From Chitinophagales bacterium (GTDB lineage Bacteria > Bacteroidota > Bacteroidia > Chitinophagales > BACL12), in assembly GCA_014380545.1 (NCBI GenBank), contig JACMJP010000319.1, forward strand, positions 1 through 19,538: a stretch of DNA of 19,538 nt, in the 5' to 3' direction. Position numbers and translations under genes: made by a program. Each line of letters starts with the position of its first letter. The stretch's first letter is position 1. The notes under the pieces are model-generated. The model made no database searches, had not been told where the DNA came from, and saw nothing but the letters and a program-made list of their open reading frames with translations. This document shows, in pieces, positions 7,800-16,221 of the stretch.

Positions 7800-7829
7800 C
7801 AAAAGTAGAGGGGCTATGTTATGCTGAAA
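7800..7829 (-). promoter_or_regulatory. Candidate Bacteroidota-type promoter for the beta-helix gene
   Basis: On the minus strand TACTTTTG (7800-7807) matches the Bacteroidota -7 element TAnnTTTG exactly. TTTC (7826-7829), 18 bases further upstream, is one base from the -33 TTTG element, and usual spacing is about 19. The -7 element lies 26 bases before the ATG at 7773. Confidence 0.5.
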
Positions 7830-7953
7830 TTGAAATTAGTTTATGAAGCTGTGATGTTTGTTTTATTGCAGAGTGAATTTAATTGCAGGAAGATTATGGC
7901 AATATTATCCGCATGTGAAGAAGAAGTAAAAATAAAATTGAGATAAGTATAAA

Positions 7954-8352
7954 TTAATCTGCTGAAAAGAAAACCGTCTCTAATGTTTTAATTTCGGCAT
8001 CTTTATGCCAGGTAGTGGAAATAAGTTGCAGCTGATCGCCGGGTTCTGCATCAATAAATATTTCTTCATTTACAAAATAAAAGAAATCTGCATTTACATC
8101 TTTATTTATATAATAGAGTGTATCACCGGATGTATTATTGATCACTACCAATTCAATGTTTTGGATCTTTTCATCATTCTCAAAAGTAGTTTTCAGCAGA
8201 ATGGAAGAATTTGATGATACCACATCGCCTTCAACCGGCTCATGGATAGTAATGCGGGCATTATAATTATCACTGGAAGGAAAATTGTTTCTTTCAATGC
8301 AGGAAGTAAAAACACATATAATTATAATAATATATAACAAATTAAATCGCAT
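7954..8352 (-). CDS. Small lipoprotein of unknown function
   Basis: The 132-residue product has a lipoprotein signal: a hydrophobic stretch (LLYIIIIICVF) and lipobox TSC with C18 as the lipidated residue. After a short Asn/Ser-rich linker comes a beta-rich domain (ARITIHEPVEGDVVSSNSSI, IQNIELVVINNTSGDTLYY). The domain resembles the immunoglobulin-like "big-picture" folds common in Bacteroidota lipoproteins, but no family can be named. It probably sits in the periplasm-facing or outer-membrane leaflet. It lies 180 bases upstream of the beta-helix gene on the same strand, with a separate promoter in between, so joint transcription is unlikely. Confidence 0.75.
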   Translation of the reverse strand: MRFNLLYIIIIICVFTSCIERNNFPSSDNYNARITIHEPVEGDVVSSNSSILLKTTFENDEKIQNIELVVINNTSGDTLYYINKDVNADFFYFVNEEIFIDAEPGDQLQLISTTWHKDAEIKTLETVFFSAD

Positions 8353-8779
8353 AACACCATTTCTATATTTACAAAATAACTAAACTGCTGTGTTGTGAAT
8401 GTTATGCTGCAGTTAACATTGTGTAAATAGCCATCGATTACAAAAACAAGGGAAGAAAGTGCTAATATGAATTTAATATGAATGAACTAATGAACATGTG
8501 TTTATCATTATTATGTGTATTGATTGCATTTTTTAATACAATACACATTTTTTTATAAAAGTGTTTCCTATTTGCTTCAGCACTTTGTATAAATAAAGGA
8601 TATACTCTGCATACAAATTGTACATATCAGGCATAAATCATTTACAAATGGTTAAAGAAATCATTTTTTAAGCATTATATCATATTAAATTAAAGCTAAC
8701 ATACGGCAGTTATTTTTGTTCCTGTTAATAAAGCAGTTAGCACAATATAATAAGCAATATAAAATGCAAAAACATTATA
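8353..8779. other. 427-base intergenic stretch with two inverted repeats
   Basis: This lies between the divergent lipoprotein and phosphoesterase genes and is very AT-rich. No credible small gene was found on either strand. It holds an inverted repeat AATGTTA/TAACATT (8398-8404, 8414-8420) and a terminator-like hairpin at 8513-8554, listed separately. The promoter regions of both flanking genes must be here, but I see no clear consensus. Confidence 0.6.
8513..8554 (+). terminator. Orphan terminator-like hairpin with T run
   Basis: ATGTGTATTG (8513-8522) pairs perfectly with CAATACACAT (8539-8548) over a 16-base loop, and seven T run to 8554. On the plus strand this looks like an intrinsic terminator, yet no plus-strand gene precedes it. 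It could end a small RNA starting after about 8353 or act as a leader attenuator of the phosphoesterase gene. The stem is AT-rich, so chance is possible. Confidence 0.45.
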
Positions 8780-9718
8780 ATGGATCGTCGCAGGTTAATA
8801 AAAAGTGCTGGAGCAGCAACATTATTAAATTTCTTTGCTCCTAAAAATATTTTTTCTGCAACAGCAGAGAATTTTCAAACTCCCCGGCGGGTTTTACGCA
8901 TCGCCCACCTTACTGATATTCATCTTCAAAAAGACAAAGCTGCTCCTGAAGGTCTTGCAAAATGTTTACATCATCTGCAAAATTTAAATCCGCAGCCAGA
9001 TATTATTTTTAACGGAGGTGATACAATTGATGATGCACTGTTCAACACAAAATTAAATGTGAAAAAACAGTGGGATCTTTTTCATGCTGTTGTTAGAAAT
9101 GAATGTTGTTTAAATATTGAACATTGCATCGGCAATCATGATGTTTGGGGATTGATAACTGAAAAAAAAGATCCGCTGTACGGGAAAAAATTTGCTCTTG
9201 AACAAATGGAATTGGAAAATACATACAGAAGTTTTGACAGAGCAGGCTGGCATTTTATTATTCTCGACAGTACACATGAAAGAAAAACCGGAATATGGTA
9301 CACAGCAAAACTTGGCGATAAGCAGGTGGAATGGTTACAGCAGGATCTGGAAAATACACCAGCTGATAAACCTGTAATGATCATATCGCATATTCCTATT
9401 TTAAGTGCAAGCGTATTTTTTGATAAAACAAAAGTGCACAACGGAAATATAAATATGGCAGCTTCACTCATGCATACCGATTATAAAAAGATCATTAATT
9501 TATTTTCAGAACATAAAAACGTAAAGCTCTGCATAAGCGGACATATTCATCTTGCAGATCATGTTCAGTATAATGGTGTAAGTTATTATTGTAATGGAGC
9601 AGTCAGCGGCGATTGGTGGAATGCACCGTATTACCATGAAACAAAAGCGGGCTATGCTGTAATTGATCTTTTTGATGATGGAAGTTTCAGCAATCAATAT
9701 CTCGATTATTCAAAATAA
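8780..9718 (+). CDS. Exported calcineurin-like metallophosphoesterase
   Basis: The 312-residue enzyme has the full metallophosphoesterase motif set: D46 and H48 (LTDIH), D81 (NGGD), N119-H120 (GNHD), H204 (SHIP), and H255 with H257 (SGHIH). These bind a two-metal centre that hydrolyses phosphoester bonds. The order and spacing fit the CpdA/Icc-like or purple-phosphatase-like branch; the substrate cannot be told. The N-terminus (MDRRRLIKSAGAATLLNFFA) has a twin-arginine-like RRRLIK followed by a weak hydrophobic stretch, suggesting Tat-dependent export after metal loading, as known for many proteins with this layout. It stands alone, with a long AT-rich region upstream and zapA 107 bases downstream on the same strand. 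Confidence 0.88.
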   Translation: MDRRRLIKSAGAATLLNFFAPKNIFSATAENFQTPRRVLRIAHLTDIHLQKDKAAPEGLAKCLHHLQNLNPQPDIIFNGGDTIDDALFNTKLNVKKQWDLFHAVVRNECCLNIEHCIGNHDVWGLITEKKDPLYGKKFALEQMELENTYRSFDRAGWHFIILDSTHERKTGIWYTAKLGDKQVEWLQQDLENTPADKPVMIISHIPILSASVFFDKTKVHNGNINMAASLMHTDYKKIINLFSEHKNVKLCISGHIHLADHVQYNGVSYYCNGAVSGDWWNAPYYHETKAGYAVIDLFDDGSFSNQYLDYSK

Positions 9719-9825
9719 TCCAGGTCAGGTGAGTTTACTTCTTCATTCTGTTTACTTAAGATTATGTAAATGTAAAGAAACCCTTTATCTTCGATTCGCA
9801 ATTTGGGTTATGTGATAATACAAAC

Positions 9826-10137
9826 ATGATACAGATGAGTGAAGAGAACGGGTTAATAAATATAAATGTGATGATATGCGACAGGCAATATCGCCTGAAG
9901 GCAAAACCTGAAGAAGAAGAAACAGTGCGGAAGGCAGCTAAACATATATCTGAACAGGTAAAGGCATTGCAGGATCAATTTGAGGGGAAAGAAAAACAGG
10001 ATTATTTAGCAATGTATGTCCTGATGCTGTCGGTGGAAAAAACAAACCTGGAAAATAAACAATTGACAAGTGATTCTGATATTTTAAGCGACCTTGAACA
10101 ATTGAACATACAGATACAAAAGGTATTGACCAGTTGA
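9826..10137 (+). CDS. zapA: Cell division protein ZapA
   Basis: ZapA is a small cytoplasmic protein that cross-links FtsZ filaments at the division ring. The 103-residue product has the usual layout: an N-terminal beta-hairpin domain (INVMICDRQYRLKAKPEEEETVRKAA), then a long coiled-coil helix (KHISEQVKALQDQFEG to the end). Length agrees with the family. The start may be the ATG at 9826 or the one at 9835 (MSEENGLINI); no Shine-Dalgarno site decides it. It is followed after 89 bases by rny on the same strand, an arrangement seen widely in Bacteroidota. A possible TAnnTTTG-like element (TATCTTCG, 9786-9793) lies just upstream but is weak. Confidence 0.88.
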   Translation: MIQMSEENGLININVMICDRQYRLKAKPEEEETVRKAAKHISEQVKALQDQFEGKEKQDYLAMYVLMLSVEKTNLENKQLTSDSDILSDLEQLNIQIQKVLTS

Positions 10138-10226
10138 TTTAAATATTTTATAACACACTTCTCTCCTGCTTATCCGCTTCAATGGTGTATTAAGTAATAA
10201 CCTTTCACAATAAAAACATACAGGTT

Positions 10227-11822
10227 ATGAATGAAATTATTATTTACAGTATTGTTGGGGTTCTGTCCCTCATGATAGGCTTACTAATAGGAAAATTAAT
10301 TTTCGGTCAAAGTAAAAATTATAAAGAAGCTGCTCAGAAAGACGCCAGTGAAATTATTACGCTCGCAAAAAAAGATGCTGACCTTATTTTACAAAAAACA
10401 AAAATTGAAGCTGATACTTATAAAAAAGAAAAATCTCTGGAATTAAAAGACCAGATGATACAGCAAAAAGCAGAAATAGAAAAGGAACGCCAGCAAAAAG
10501 TATTAAGTCTTGAGCAGCAGGAAATGCGCTATAAGCAAAAGGAAAATAGCTTAAACCAGCAAATGCAAACGCTTACTAAAAAAGAAGCAGAAACTGAAAC
10601 TGTAAGAGAAAATTTAAATAAGCAACTGGAAATTGTAAATACTAAAAAAGGCGAATTAGATAAAGCATATGATACCCATATTAAAAAATTAGAAGAAGTT
10701 GCAAAGCTGACGGCAGAAGAAGCAAAAGCTGAATTAGTGGAAGCATTAAAAGATCAGGCGAAAAATGATGCAATGAGTTTTGTAAAAGAAATGATGGAAG
10801 AAGCGAAAATGAAAGCAAGCAAAGAAGCTAAAAAAATTATTTTACAAACAATACAAAGAACAGCAGCAGAACAAACAATTGAAAATACAGTTTCTGTTTT
10901 TAATTTAGATAGTGATGATCAGAAAGGACAAATAATAGGAAGAGAGGGAAGAAATATCCGTGCGCTTGAATCAGTAACAGGTGTTGAATTTATAGTGGAT
11001 GATACACCTGAAACAATTATTATTTCAGGATATGATCCGGTGCGGAGGGAAATTGCAAGATTAAGTTTACAGCGATTAGTTGCTGATGGAAGAATTCATC
11101 CGGCAAGAATTGAAGAAGTTGTTGCGAAAACCAAAAAACAAATGGAAGAACACATTGTGGAAATTGGAGAACGTACAGTAATTGAAATGGGCATTACGGG
11201 TTTGCATCCTGAATTAATCCGCATGGTTGGAAGAATGCGTTTCCGTTCTTCTTACGGGCAAAATTTATTAATGCATTCAAGGGAAACTGCAAACTTATGT
11301 GCGACCATGGCAGCAGAAATGGGATTAAATCCAAAAGTTGCCAAGAGAGCAGGATTATTACATGATATTGGAAAAGTGCCTGACGAAGAAAGCGAATTAA
11401 GCCATGCATTACTCGGCGCAAAATTATGTGAGAAATATGGTGAACATCCTGCAATAGTAAATGCAGTTGGTGCACATCATGATGAAATAGAAATGACTTA
11501 TGTTATCTCTCCTATTGTGCAGGCATGTGATGCAATTAGTGGCGCAAGACCGGGAGCAAGAAGAGAAATTCTGGAGAGTTATCTTAAAAGAATCAAAGAG
11601 ATGGAAGCTGTTGCATTAGCAAACGACGGTGTAGAAAAAGCATACGCAATACAGGCGGGAAGAGAATTAAGAGTAATTGTAGAAGCAGAGAAAGTAAGTG
11701 ATAAAGCAGCAGAAGATCTTTCTTTTAAAATTGCGCAAAAAATTCAGGATGAAATGCAATATCCGGGACATGTTAAAGTAACTGTGATAAGAGAAAAGAG
11801 AGCCATCAGTTTTGCGAAGTAA
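10227..11822 (+). CDS. rny: Ribonuclease Y
   Basis: RNase Y is a membrane-anchored endoribonuclease that starts mRNA decay. All its parts are visible in 531 residues: an N-terminal membrane helix (about 4-26, IIYSIVGVLSLMIGLLIG), a long Lys/Glu/Gln-rich coiled coil (about 30-205), a KH RNA-binding domain (about 222-290) with GREGRN at 238-243, and an HD domain with catalytic H379-D380 in LLHDIGK and a second HH at 417-418 (VGAHHDE). The end VTVIREKRAISFAK is typical of the family. Length is close to the usual 510-525, the surplus being in the coiled coil. It follows zapA, probably in one transcript. After its stop there is no strong plus-strand terminator; the GC-rich hairpin at 11862-11882 may serve both directions. 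Confidence 0.97.
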   Translation: MNEIIIYSIVGVLSLMIGLLIGKLIFGQSKNYKEAAQKDASEIITLAKKDADLILQKTKIEADTYKKEKSLELKDQMIQQKAEIEKERQQKVLSLEQQEMRYKQKENSLNQQMQTLTKKEAETETVRENLNKQLEIVNTKKGELDKAYDTHIKKLEEVAKLTAEEAKAELVEALKDQAKNDAMSFVKEMMEEAKMKASKEAKKIILQTIQRTAAEQTIENTVSVFNLDSDDQKGQIIGREGRNIRALESVTGVEFIVDDTPETIIISGYDPVRREIARLSLQRLVADGRIHPARIEEVVAKTKKQMEEHIVEIGERTVIEMGITGLHPELIRMVGRMRFRSSYGQNLLMHSRETANLCATMAAEMGLNPKVAKRAGLLHDIGKVPDEESELSHALLGAKLCEKYGEHPAIVNAVGAHHDEIEMTYVISPIVQACDAISGARPGARREILESYLKRIKEMEAVALANDGVEKAYAIQAGRELRVIVEAEKVSDKAAEDLSFKIAQKIQDEMQYPGHVKVTVIREKRAISFAK

Positions 11823-11852
11823 TTTGATCAAAAGATTTTTAGTGATCATATA

Positions 11853-11882
11853 AAAAAAACAATCGCCCCGTGGCGGGGCGAT
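11853..11882 (-). terminator. Rho-independent terminator of the fasciclin gene
   Basis: ATCGCCCCG (11862-11870) and CGGGGCGAT (11874-11882) form a perfect nine-base-pair GC-rich stem with a TGG loop. An A run (11853-11859) on the plus strand gives the U tract for minus-strand transcripts. It serves the minus-strand fasciclin gene and may also slow read-through from rny. Confidence 0.85.
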
Positions 11883-11953
11883 CGCAACCTAAAAACCCTG
11901 TAATGCTACTGAGGCATCACTGGCTTTTTCTTTTCAGAAATTATGCCAGATAA

Positions 11954-12514
11954 TTATTTTGGCATCACAATTTTGTCAATTACATGAATAACTCCGTTGC
12001 TTTGATATACATCATACGTTGTTATGCTTGCAATATTTCCTTTTTCATCTTTTAACTGGATGTTATGTTTGCCATTCATCATTGCGGTTAAAGTTCCGCC
12101 GCTTACAGTTTTAATTTCAGCTTTACCTTTACCGCTTTTAATCATTTCGGCAATTGCATCGAAATCATAGCTTCCTGAAATAACATGATACGTTAATATT
12201 TTTGTAAGCATGTCTTTATTTTCAGGCTTTAATAATGTTTCAACTGTTCCGGCAGGAAGATTTTCAAAGGCGTCGTTTACAGGAGCAAATACTGTAAAAG
12301 GGCCTGCAGTTTTTAAAGTTTCAACCAATCCAGCTGCTTTTACTGCAGCAACTAATGTAGTGTGATCTTTTGAGTTTACAGCATTGTCAACAATATCTTT
12401 CTTAGGATACATTGCTTCGCCACCTACCATTACAGTATTCTGGGCGTTTACATTTGTTAAGCCTACAGAGATGAACATCGCTATCACTGCTAAAATTTTT
12501 GTTACGTTTTTCAT
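11954..12514 (-). CDS. Exported fasciclin (FAS1) domain protein
   Basis: The 186-residue product has a signal peptide (MKNVTKILAVIAMFISVGLTNVNA, cut near residue 24) and one FAS1 domain at about 40-184. FAS1 hallmarks are present: DIVDNAV...DHTTLVAAV, then GPFTVFAPVNDAFENLPAGTV, LTYHVISGSYD, and the closing SNGVIHVIDKIVMP (H-box YHV and second conserved block). FAS1 proteins mediate adhesion or bind other surface molecules; the bacterial ones are periplasmic or secreted. The protein lacks a T9SS domain and a lipobox, so it is probably periplasmic. It stands alone on the minus strand between rny (convergent) and the pst-phoU operon. Confidence 0.93.
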   Translation of the reverse strand: MKNVTKILAVIAMFISVGLTNVNAQNTVMVGGEAMYPKKDIVDNAVNSKDHTTLVAAVKAAGLVETLKTAGPFTVFAPVNDAFENLPAGTVETLLKPENKDMLTKILTYHVISGSYDFDAIAEMIKSGKGKAEIKTVSGGTLTAMMNGKHNIQLKDEKGNIASITTYDVYQSNGVIHVIDKIVMPK

Positions 12515-12596
12515 TGTTTTAATTTTTAATTTAGTTTATAATTTTTGTTGTATGCAGCCATTTACGCAGGAATATGGTTTTACGGATTTATAAAGC

Positions 12597-12627
12597 AAAA
12601 AAAATCGTGAAAAATATTTTTCACGAT
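12597..12627 (-). terminator. Terminator at the end of the pst-phoU operon
   Basis: Bases 12604-12627 are a perfect 24-base palindrome (arm ATCGTGAAAAAT). Read on the minus strand it is followed by eight T (complement of the A run 12597-12604). It sits 53 bases after the phoU stop. Confidence 0.85.
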
Positions 12628-12680
12628 CTTAAAAACTAAAATACAAATATCTGCGTATGAGAAAACTTTATATCCTCATC

Positions 12681-13343
12681 TTATTTTCTTTCTGCATGTT
12701 TTAATACTTTCGCTTCAATGTAGAAAATTATTTCCTCAGCAATATTTTTTACCTGGTCGCCTATGCGTTCTAATTTTCTTATAACAGAAATAATATATAG
12801 TGCATCTTCAATTCTTGCCGGATCATTTTTTAAACCATCCGTAATTGTTCTTATAGCTTCAATATTTATATGATCAAGGTATTCATCACTCTTAAATATC
12901 TTTCTTGCAATCAGCGTATCCTCTTTTTCGAAAGCTGTCTTTGCATCTGTAAGCATTTTTACTGCAGCTTCATACATGGGTAATATATTACTTTCTTCCA
13001 TCAGCTTTGCATCAAACAATTCTTTTTTCTCAATAATATATTTTGTAATACCTTCTGCTATATCCCCTATACGTTCAAGATTATTATTAATTTTTAATAC
13101 TGCAAGAACAAACCGCAGATCAATTGCAACGGGTGCATATAATGCAATAAAATTTTCAGCAGCACGGTCAATGTGGAGTTCTCTTCCATTTACCCGTTTT
13201 TCCATTTGCACCACTTCACGGGCCAGATCTTTATCAAATTTAGTTAATGCTTCTTTTGCCTTCGTTAATTGTGTTGTAACCAACTGAAACATATCTTCCA
13301 GGTCATGCTTTAAATTTTGGACAGGATTATCTATTTGAGACAT
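12681..13343 (-). CDS. phoU: Phosphate transport regulator PhoU
   Basis: PhoU is an all-helical cytoplasmic protein that couples PstB activity to phosphate signalling and restrains uptake. The 220-residue length is standard. Both symmetric metal-binding repeats are visible: ERIGDIAEGI at 90-99 and ERIGDQVKNIAEEI at 192-205, with the matching acidic partners (VVQMEKRVNGRELHIDR at about 45-60, and SDEYLDHINIEAIR at about 152-165). It is the last gene of the minus-strand pst operon, 129 bases after pstB. No PhoR/PhoB pair lies in the window, so its signalling partner is encoded elsewhere or it acts on Pst alone. Confidence 0.95.
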   Translation of the reverse strand: MSQIDNPVQNLKHDLEDMFQLVTTQLTKAKEALTKFDKDLAREVVQMEKRVNGRELHIDRAAENFIALYAPVAIDLRFVLAVLKINNNLERIGDIAEGITKYIIEKKELFDAKLMEESNILPMYEAAVKMLTDAKTAFEKEDTLIARKIFKSDEYLDHINIEAIRTITDGLKNDPARIEDALYIISVIRKLERIGDQVKNIAEEIIFYIEAKVLKHAERK

Positions 13344-13472
13344 AATTTTTAATTTATTAATTTGATAATTGCCAATTTAATGATTTATTTCGGTTTCACA
13401 TTAAACAAAATTGCGGATAAATCATTTACAATTTCAGATTATTGCATATTTAATATTCATCATCACAAGTTA

Positions 13473-14258
13473 TTATCCAAACCTTCCGGTAATATAACTT
13501 TGTGTTTTTTCTTCTTTAGGGTTTGTAAAAATATTTGCCGTTGTATCATACTCTATTAATAAACCGAGATAAAAAAATGCTGTTCTGTCACTGATGCGTC
13601 CGGCTTGCTGCATATTATGCGTAACAATTATAATTGTATAATATTTTTTAAGTTCATTAATGAGTTCTTCAATTTTTGCAGTTGAGATAGGATCAAGTGC
13701 ACTTGCAGGTTCATCCATTAAAATTATAGTAGGTTTAACTGCAAGTGTTCTTGCGATGCATAATCTTTGTTGCTGCCCACCGCTTAATGCAAGTGCAGAT
13801 TTCTTGAGATCATCTTTTACTTCATCCCATAGTGCTGCCTGTTTTAATGAATTCTCACATGCTTCATCTAATGTTTTTTTATCTCTTACATTTCGTATTG
13901 TTAATCCGTAAACAACATTATCATAAATAGATTTAGGAAAGGGGTTTGGTTTTTGAAAAACCATTCCAACTTCTTTGCGCAACTCCTCTACCCTTACTCT
14001 TTTTGCGTAAATATTTTTTTCATCAATCAGAATATGTCCTTCCATTCTGAAACCTTCTATATAATCATTCATGCGGTTTAATAAACGTAAAAAAGTAGAT
14101 TTTCCGCAACCGCTGGGTCCTATTAATGCTGTTACTGTGTTTGGTCTTATACGCATGGAAATATCTTTCAGTGCATGAAAATTTCCATACCACACATTTA
14201 CTTTATCTGCTGTTAATTTATAATCCATAAAATTTACCACTTCACTTTTTTCTGCCAT
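13473..14258 (-). CDS. pstB: Phosphate ABC transporter ATP-binding protein PstB
   Basis: This is the ATPase of the Pst importer. In 261 residues it shows Walker A GPSGCGKST (47-55), Q-loop FQKPNPFPKS (about 101-110), ABC signature LSGGQQQR (158-165), Walker B IILMDEP (178-184) and the H-loop H214 (IIVTHNM). The FPKSIYDNV stretch after the Q-loop is typical of PstB. The ATG at 14258 overlaps pstA by 25 bases. An alternative ATG at 14228 (MDYKLTADKVNVWYG) starts 6 bases after the pstA stop and would fit the family start equally well. Overlap or tight spacing shows co-transcription with pstA. Confidence 0.96.
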   Translation of the reverse strand: MAEKSEVVNFMDYKLTADKVNVWYGNFHALKDISMRIRPNTVTALIGPSGCGKSTFLRLLNRMNDYIEGFRMEGHILIDEKNIYAKRVRVEELRKEVGMVFQKPNPFPKSIYDNVVYGLTIRNVRDKKTLDEACENSLKQAALWDEVKDDLKKSALALSGGQQQRLCIARTLAVKPTIILMDEPASALDPISTAKIEELINELKKYYTIIIVTHNMQQAGRISDRTAFFYLGLLIEYDTTANIFTNPKEEKTQSYITGRFG

Positions 14259-15079
14259 TTATTTCTCAAATAAATTGCAATACCGTTCATGAAAAATGTA
14301 ATTACTAATAATACAATAATTGCTGCCGCAGCATTCACAGCAAATTCTTTTTCAGGTCTGCTTATCCAGTTAAATATTTGCATTGGTAAAACTGAATACT
14401 CATCATTTATTGAATTTGGCGTAAATGATACATAAGTAGCTGCACCAACAATTATTAAGGGCGCTGTTTCACCCACTGCTCTTGATAGTGCTAAAATAAC
14501 TCCTGTTAATATGCCCCCGTTTGCTGCCGGTAAAACCTGTTTAGAAATTGTTTGCCATTTTGATGCACCCAATGCAAAACTTGCTTCTCTAATTGTTTTC
14601 GGCACTGCTTTAATTGCCTCTCTTGTTGCCACAATAATTATTGGTAAAATTAATAATCCAAGAGTGAGTGCCCCGGCAAGAATACTTCTGCCTAAACCGA
14701 AAGTGCGCACAAAAACTTCTAACCCTAAAATTCCATAAATAATTGATGGCACACCTGCAAGATTTGTAATATTGATTTCAAGAATATTTGCGAAGCGGGA
14801 TTTTTTTCCATATTCTTCTAAATAAATTCCGGCAGCTACTCCAATTGGTATTGCTATTATTGCGGTTAAAATTAAAATCCAGACAGTGCCGAGCAATGCA
14901 GTTTTAATTCCTGCTAATTCTGCTTTCCTGCTTGGCAACGATGTAATAAATGCCCAGTCAACTCTGCTTAATCCTGTAATTAAAATATTTGTCAGAAATA
15001 TAACAAGCATTAAAATTCCGATGCAAGTGCATAATATCGCCCAATATTTAAACAGGTTATCTTTCTGACGGTTGTTCAT
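14234..15079 (-). CDS. pstA: Phosphate ABC transporter permease PstA
   Basis: One of the two membrane subunits that form the phosphate channel. The 281-residue protein has a first membrane helix at about 12-35, a periplasmic stretch (LSRVDWAFITSLPSRKAELAGIK), then five further hydrophobic segments. The permease coupling loop is present: REASFALGASKWQTISKQVLPAA...ILTGVILALSRAVGETAPLI, the EAA-type motif that docks on PstB. It overlaps the start of pstB and follows pstC after 203 bases, an unusually wide gap for this pair. Confidence 0.95.
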   Translation of the reverse strand: MNNRQKDNLFKYWAILCTCIGILMLVIFLTNILITGLSRVDWAFITSLPSRKAELAGIKTALLGTVWILILTAIIAIPIGVAAGIYLEEYGKKSRFANILEINITNLAGVPSIIYGILGLEVFVRTFGLGRSILAGALTLGLLILPIIIVATREAIKAVPKTIREASFALGASKWQTISKQVLPAANGGILTGVILALSRAVGETAPLIIVGAATYVSFTPNSINDEYSVLPMQIFNWISRPEKEFAVNAAAAIIVLLVITFFMNGIAIYLRNKWQKKVKW

Positions 15080-15177
15080 TGATGCAATTAATGGATTTAT
15101 AATTTGTTGATTGTCGATTTATTAATTGATTAACTTTATTGTTATTAATATTATTTTTATTAGTTATTACATCTATT

Positions 15178-15275
15178 ATTTCCCTCTGCACACCCTTAAT
15201 CCCTAAAGGGGCCCCAACAAGATAATTTATAATTTTTTGTATTCCTCACCTAATCAGCATATTGGCTAATTAGGT
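15178..15275. repeat. Inverted repeat and GC-rich patch inside the pstC-pstA gap
   Basis: ACCTAAT-C-AGC (15248-15258) pairs with GCT-A-ATTAGGT (15265-15275) around a six-base loop with one mismatch. Further left, a GC-rich patch near 15180-15220 with CCCTAAAGGGGCCCC stands out from surrounding AT-rich DNA. No U run follows the hairpin on the minus strand, so it is not a standard terminator. It may be a degenerate intergenic repeat. Confidence 0.4.
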
Positions 15276-15282
15276 AATTAAT

Positions 15283-16158
15283 TTATTCATATTTATGATA
15301 ATACCTTTTCTTTACTCTTGCCGTAATTGTATTTAATATAAAAGTAAAAATAAACAAGGTCATTCCTGCTGCAAAAATTGTCCTGAATTCCAGCGATCCC
15401 TGTGCTACATCACCCATACTTACCTGCACAATATATGTTGTAATTGTTTCAATTGGCACAAGCGGATTAAAAGTTAGGTTTGGTTCCTGACCTGCTGCTA
15501 TCGCAACAATCATTGTTTCTCCAAAGGCCCTTGATATTGCAAGAATTACGGATACAATTATGCCTGACGATGCTGCAGGAACAAGCACTTTGAATGATGT
15601 TTGAAACCTTGATGATCCCAAACCATAACTTGCTTCCCGTAAAGATTTAGGCACTGCGTATAATGCATCTTCACTCAATGAAGAAATTAAAGGTATTATC
15701 ATAATACCCATTACCAATCCCGGCGATAACGCATTAAATCCGCTCATAGATGGAAATATATTTTGCAAAGCCGGTGTAACCACCGTTAATGCAAAAAAAC
15801 CATAAACAACAGTTGGAATGGCTGCAAGAATTTCTAAAACTGGTTTTATTGTCAGTCTGAATTTAGGATGCGCATATTCATTTAAATAAACTGCTATGCT
15901 TAACCCGATGGGCAATGCAACAATAATTGCAATTAAAGATGTAAGCAATGTTCCGGTAACAAGTGGCAATATTCCGAAATGTTTATCGGCAAATAATGGG
16001 GTCCATTGAGTATCTGTAACAAATTCAACAACAGAAACTTCCCTGAAAAATAAAACGGATTCAATTAATAAAACAATAAGAATTCCGAGTGTAGTTAAAA
16101 CAGTGATACCGCCGCAAAGAGCTAAAAGAGATTCTATTATTTTTTCTTTTATTTTCAA
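15283..16158 (-). CDS. pstC: Phosphate ABC transporter permease PstC
   Basis: This is the second membrane subunit of the Pst channel. It has about six hydrophobic segments and the permease motif LREASYGLGSSRFQTSFKVLVPAA...VSVILAISRAFGETMIVAIA, matching that of PstA. There is no ATG at the front. The frame offers GTG at 16182 (eight more residues) and TTG at 16158. I choose TTG because MKIKEKIIESLLALCGG resembles other Bacteroidota PstC starts, and because the GTG lies inside the right arm of the 13-base-pair hairpin. The GTG cannot be excluded and would make 299 residues. The gene follows pstS by about 60 bases. Confidence 0.93.
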   Translation of the reverse strand: MKIKEKIIESLLALCGGITVLTTLGILIVLLIESVLFFREVSVVEFVTDTQWTPLFADKHFGILPLVTGTLLTSLIAIIVALPIGLSIAVYLNEYAHPKFRLTIKPVLEILAAIPTVVYGFFALTVVTPALQNIFPSMSGFNALSPGLVMGIMIIPLISSLSEDALYAVPKSLREASYGLGSSRFQTSFKVLVPAASSGIIVSVILAISRAFGETMIVAIAAGQEPNLTFNPLVPIETITTYIVQVSMGDVAQGSLEFRTIFAAGMTLFIFTFILNTITARVKKRYYHKYE

Positions 16159-16172
16159 CCCTTCAAAATAAA

Positions 16173-16209
16173 ATAATGTCACTTAAACAAAATGCGTAAG
16201 TGACATTAT
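16173..16209 (-). terminator. Strong hairpin between pstS and pstC (partial terminator or processing stem)
   Basis: ATAATGTCACTTA (16173-16185) and TAAGTGACATTAT (16197-16209) form a perfect 13-base-pair stem with an 11-base loop. On the minus strand it starts 12 bases after the pstS stop and is followed by TTTATTTTG. This fits an intrinsic terminator that is leaky, or a 3' stabilising stem for pstS mRNA. Either would give more PstS than PstC. Confidence 0.75.
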
Positions 16210-16221
16210 CATTAGATTAAA

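Noticed and set aside
9136..9471. 111-codon minus-strand frame inside the phosphoesterase gene
   Set aside because: Opposite strand of a well-supported enzyme with all catalytic motifs; no recognisable domain.
10138..10226. Possible 6S RNA after zapA, as in gammaproteobacteria
   Set aside because: The gap is only 89 bases and shows no long bulged stem; 6S RNA is about twice as long.
13660..13911. 83-codon plus-strand frame inside pstB
   Set aside because: Antisense to the Walker B and signature region of pstB; no independent support.
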